Below, one piece after another: positions 14,229-14,535 of a stretch of DNA of 14,535 nt. The first letter of the stretch is position 1, and the number at the start of each line of letters is the position of its first letter. Source of the stretch: an uncultured Clostridium sp. GTDB lineage: Bacteria; Bacillota; Clostridia; Lachnospirales; Lachnospiraceae. The stretch spans positions 1-14,535 of the forward strand of contig UQJF01000084.1 in the NCBI GenBank assembly GCA_900541315.1, given 5' to 3'. The notes below the pieces were generated by a model. That model made no database searches. It was not told the origin of the DNA and worked only from the letters and a program-made list of their open reading frames with translations. The translations under genes and the position numbers were made by a program.

Positions 14229-14364
14229 CGTAAATAACTGTACGGATCACGTAGGATGCGGATTTGAGTGTGCAGGTCTAAAAACGCAGGCGTAGTGGGC
14301 TACGCTGAGGCTTTTAGGCCTGTGCAATCAGATTCGCAGATAAGTGAGTAGTATAGTTATTTCG
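14229..14364 (+). repeat. Long imperfect palindrome, possible structured RNA or MITE-like element
   Basis: The two arms pair nearly end to end around a TGGG loop (14296-14299). The centre is a perfect GCGTAG/CTACGC stem (14290-14295 with 14300-14305). The ends are a perfect 8-bp AAATAACT/AGTTATTT (14232-14239 with 14355-14362). By hand I count 63 opposed positions with one bulged base: 44 Watson-Crick pairs, 9 G-U pairs if the plus strand is the RNA, and 10 mismatches, of which only two are A-C. No U-tract follows on either strand, so it is not a simple terminator. It has no coding potential. I do not recognise the family, and no clear target-site duplication is visible. Confidence 0.8.
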
Positions 14365-14535
14365 AAAACGCTGTACTAGTGTACCGGCAAATTGATTTCT
14401 AAAGCAATATATTTCCAAGTCTGATCCATTTTTATGAGTCAAACTTTGGATTTAGTTCAATAGGGTCCGAAAGGGCTCACCCATGTATAAACGCATTCAC
14501 GGCAATTTTGTCCATTTTGCTCCGCCGCCGATTAG
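14365..14535. other. Right-hand tail with no recognised gene
   Basis: No convincing gene is seen. Small structures are present: GTAC-TAGT-GTAC (14373-14384); TCCAAGT (14414-14420) opposite ACTTTGGA (14443-14450); and GGGT (14463-14466) opposite ACCC (14479-14482) enclosing CC-GAAA-GG. A plus-strand reading frame opens at ATG 14483 (MYKRIHGNFVHFAPPPI) with AAAGGG seven bases upstream and runs off the edge. A minus-strand frame also enters from the edge and stops at 14477-14479. Either could be a gene edge, and neither can be supported. Confidence 0.5.

Noticed and set aside
14483..14535. Plus-strand gene start MYKRIHGNFVHFAPPPI
   Set aside because: Only 17 codons before the window edge, unrecognised, with a mediocre ribosome site. 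It is noted within the tail region but not called a gene.
1..14535. tRNA, rRNA or CRISPR array
   Set aside because: No cloverleaf-like segment, rRNA-like stretch or regularly spaced direct repeats were found by reading both strands.

Overview
The window looks like one assembly contig from an anaerobic, gut-type Clostridia bacterium, most likely a member of the Lachnospiraceae. The grounds are the Rnf complex genes, a fused AroE-AroK protein, a SWIM/SNF2 helicase of the clostridial type, a mid-range G+C content, and strong AGGAG-type ribosome sites with some GTG starts. The first 48 bases are not genomic. They are an Illumina Nextera i7 adapter (end of P7, an 8-base index, and the transposase read-2 sequence), so biological sequence starts at base 49.

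Every confident gene is on the minus strand, so transcription runs from high to low coordinates. In that order: nrdR (repressor of ribonucleotide reductase genes), a YqeG-family HAD phosphatase, a bifunctional aroE-aroK shikimate gene, efp (elongation factor P) with its own promoter and a 3' hairpin terminator, argS, a 1049-residue SNF2 helicase, a PfkB sugar kinase (probably KDG kinase) overlapping the helicase by 4 bp, a membrane protein with a DUF2156 (MprF-type aminoacyl-phospholipid synthase) domain, an alpha/beta hydrolase overlapping it by 8 bp, and finally, behind a separate promoter, rnfC and the 5' part of rnfD, cut by the adapter.

Functionally this is mostly core metabolism and information processing: dNTP control, chorismate synthesis, translation, and the ion-pumping ferredoxin:NAD+ oxidoreductase. 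The accessory-looking parts are the helicase/sugar kinase pair and the phospholipid synthase/hydrolase pair.

The least explained sequence is the right-hand 455 bases (14081-14535). It holds the nrdR promoter and then a striking imperfect palindrome of about 135 nt (14229-14364) whose two arms pair almost end to end. Mismatches between the arms are mostly G-U compatible when the plus strand is read as RNA, which points to a structured plus-strand transcript or a MITE-like mobile repeat. It is followed by about 170 nt with smaller hairpins and no recognisable gene. This is the best candidate in the window for something undescribed.
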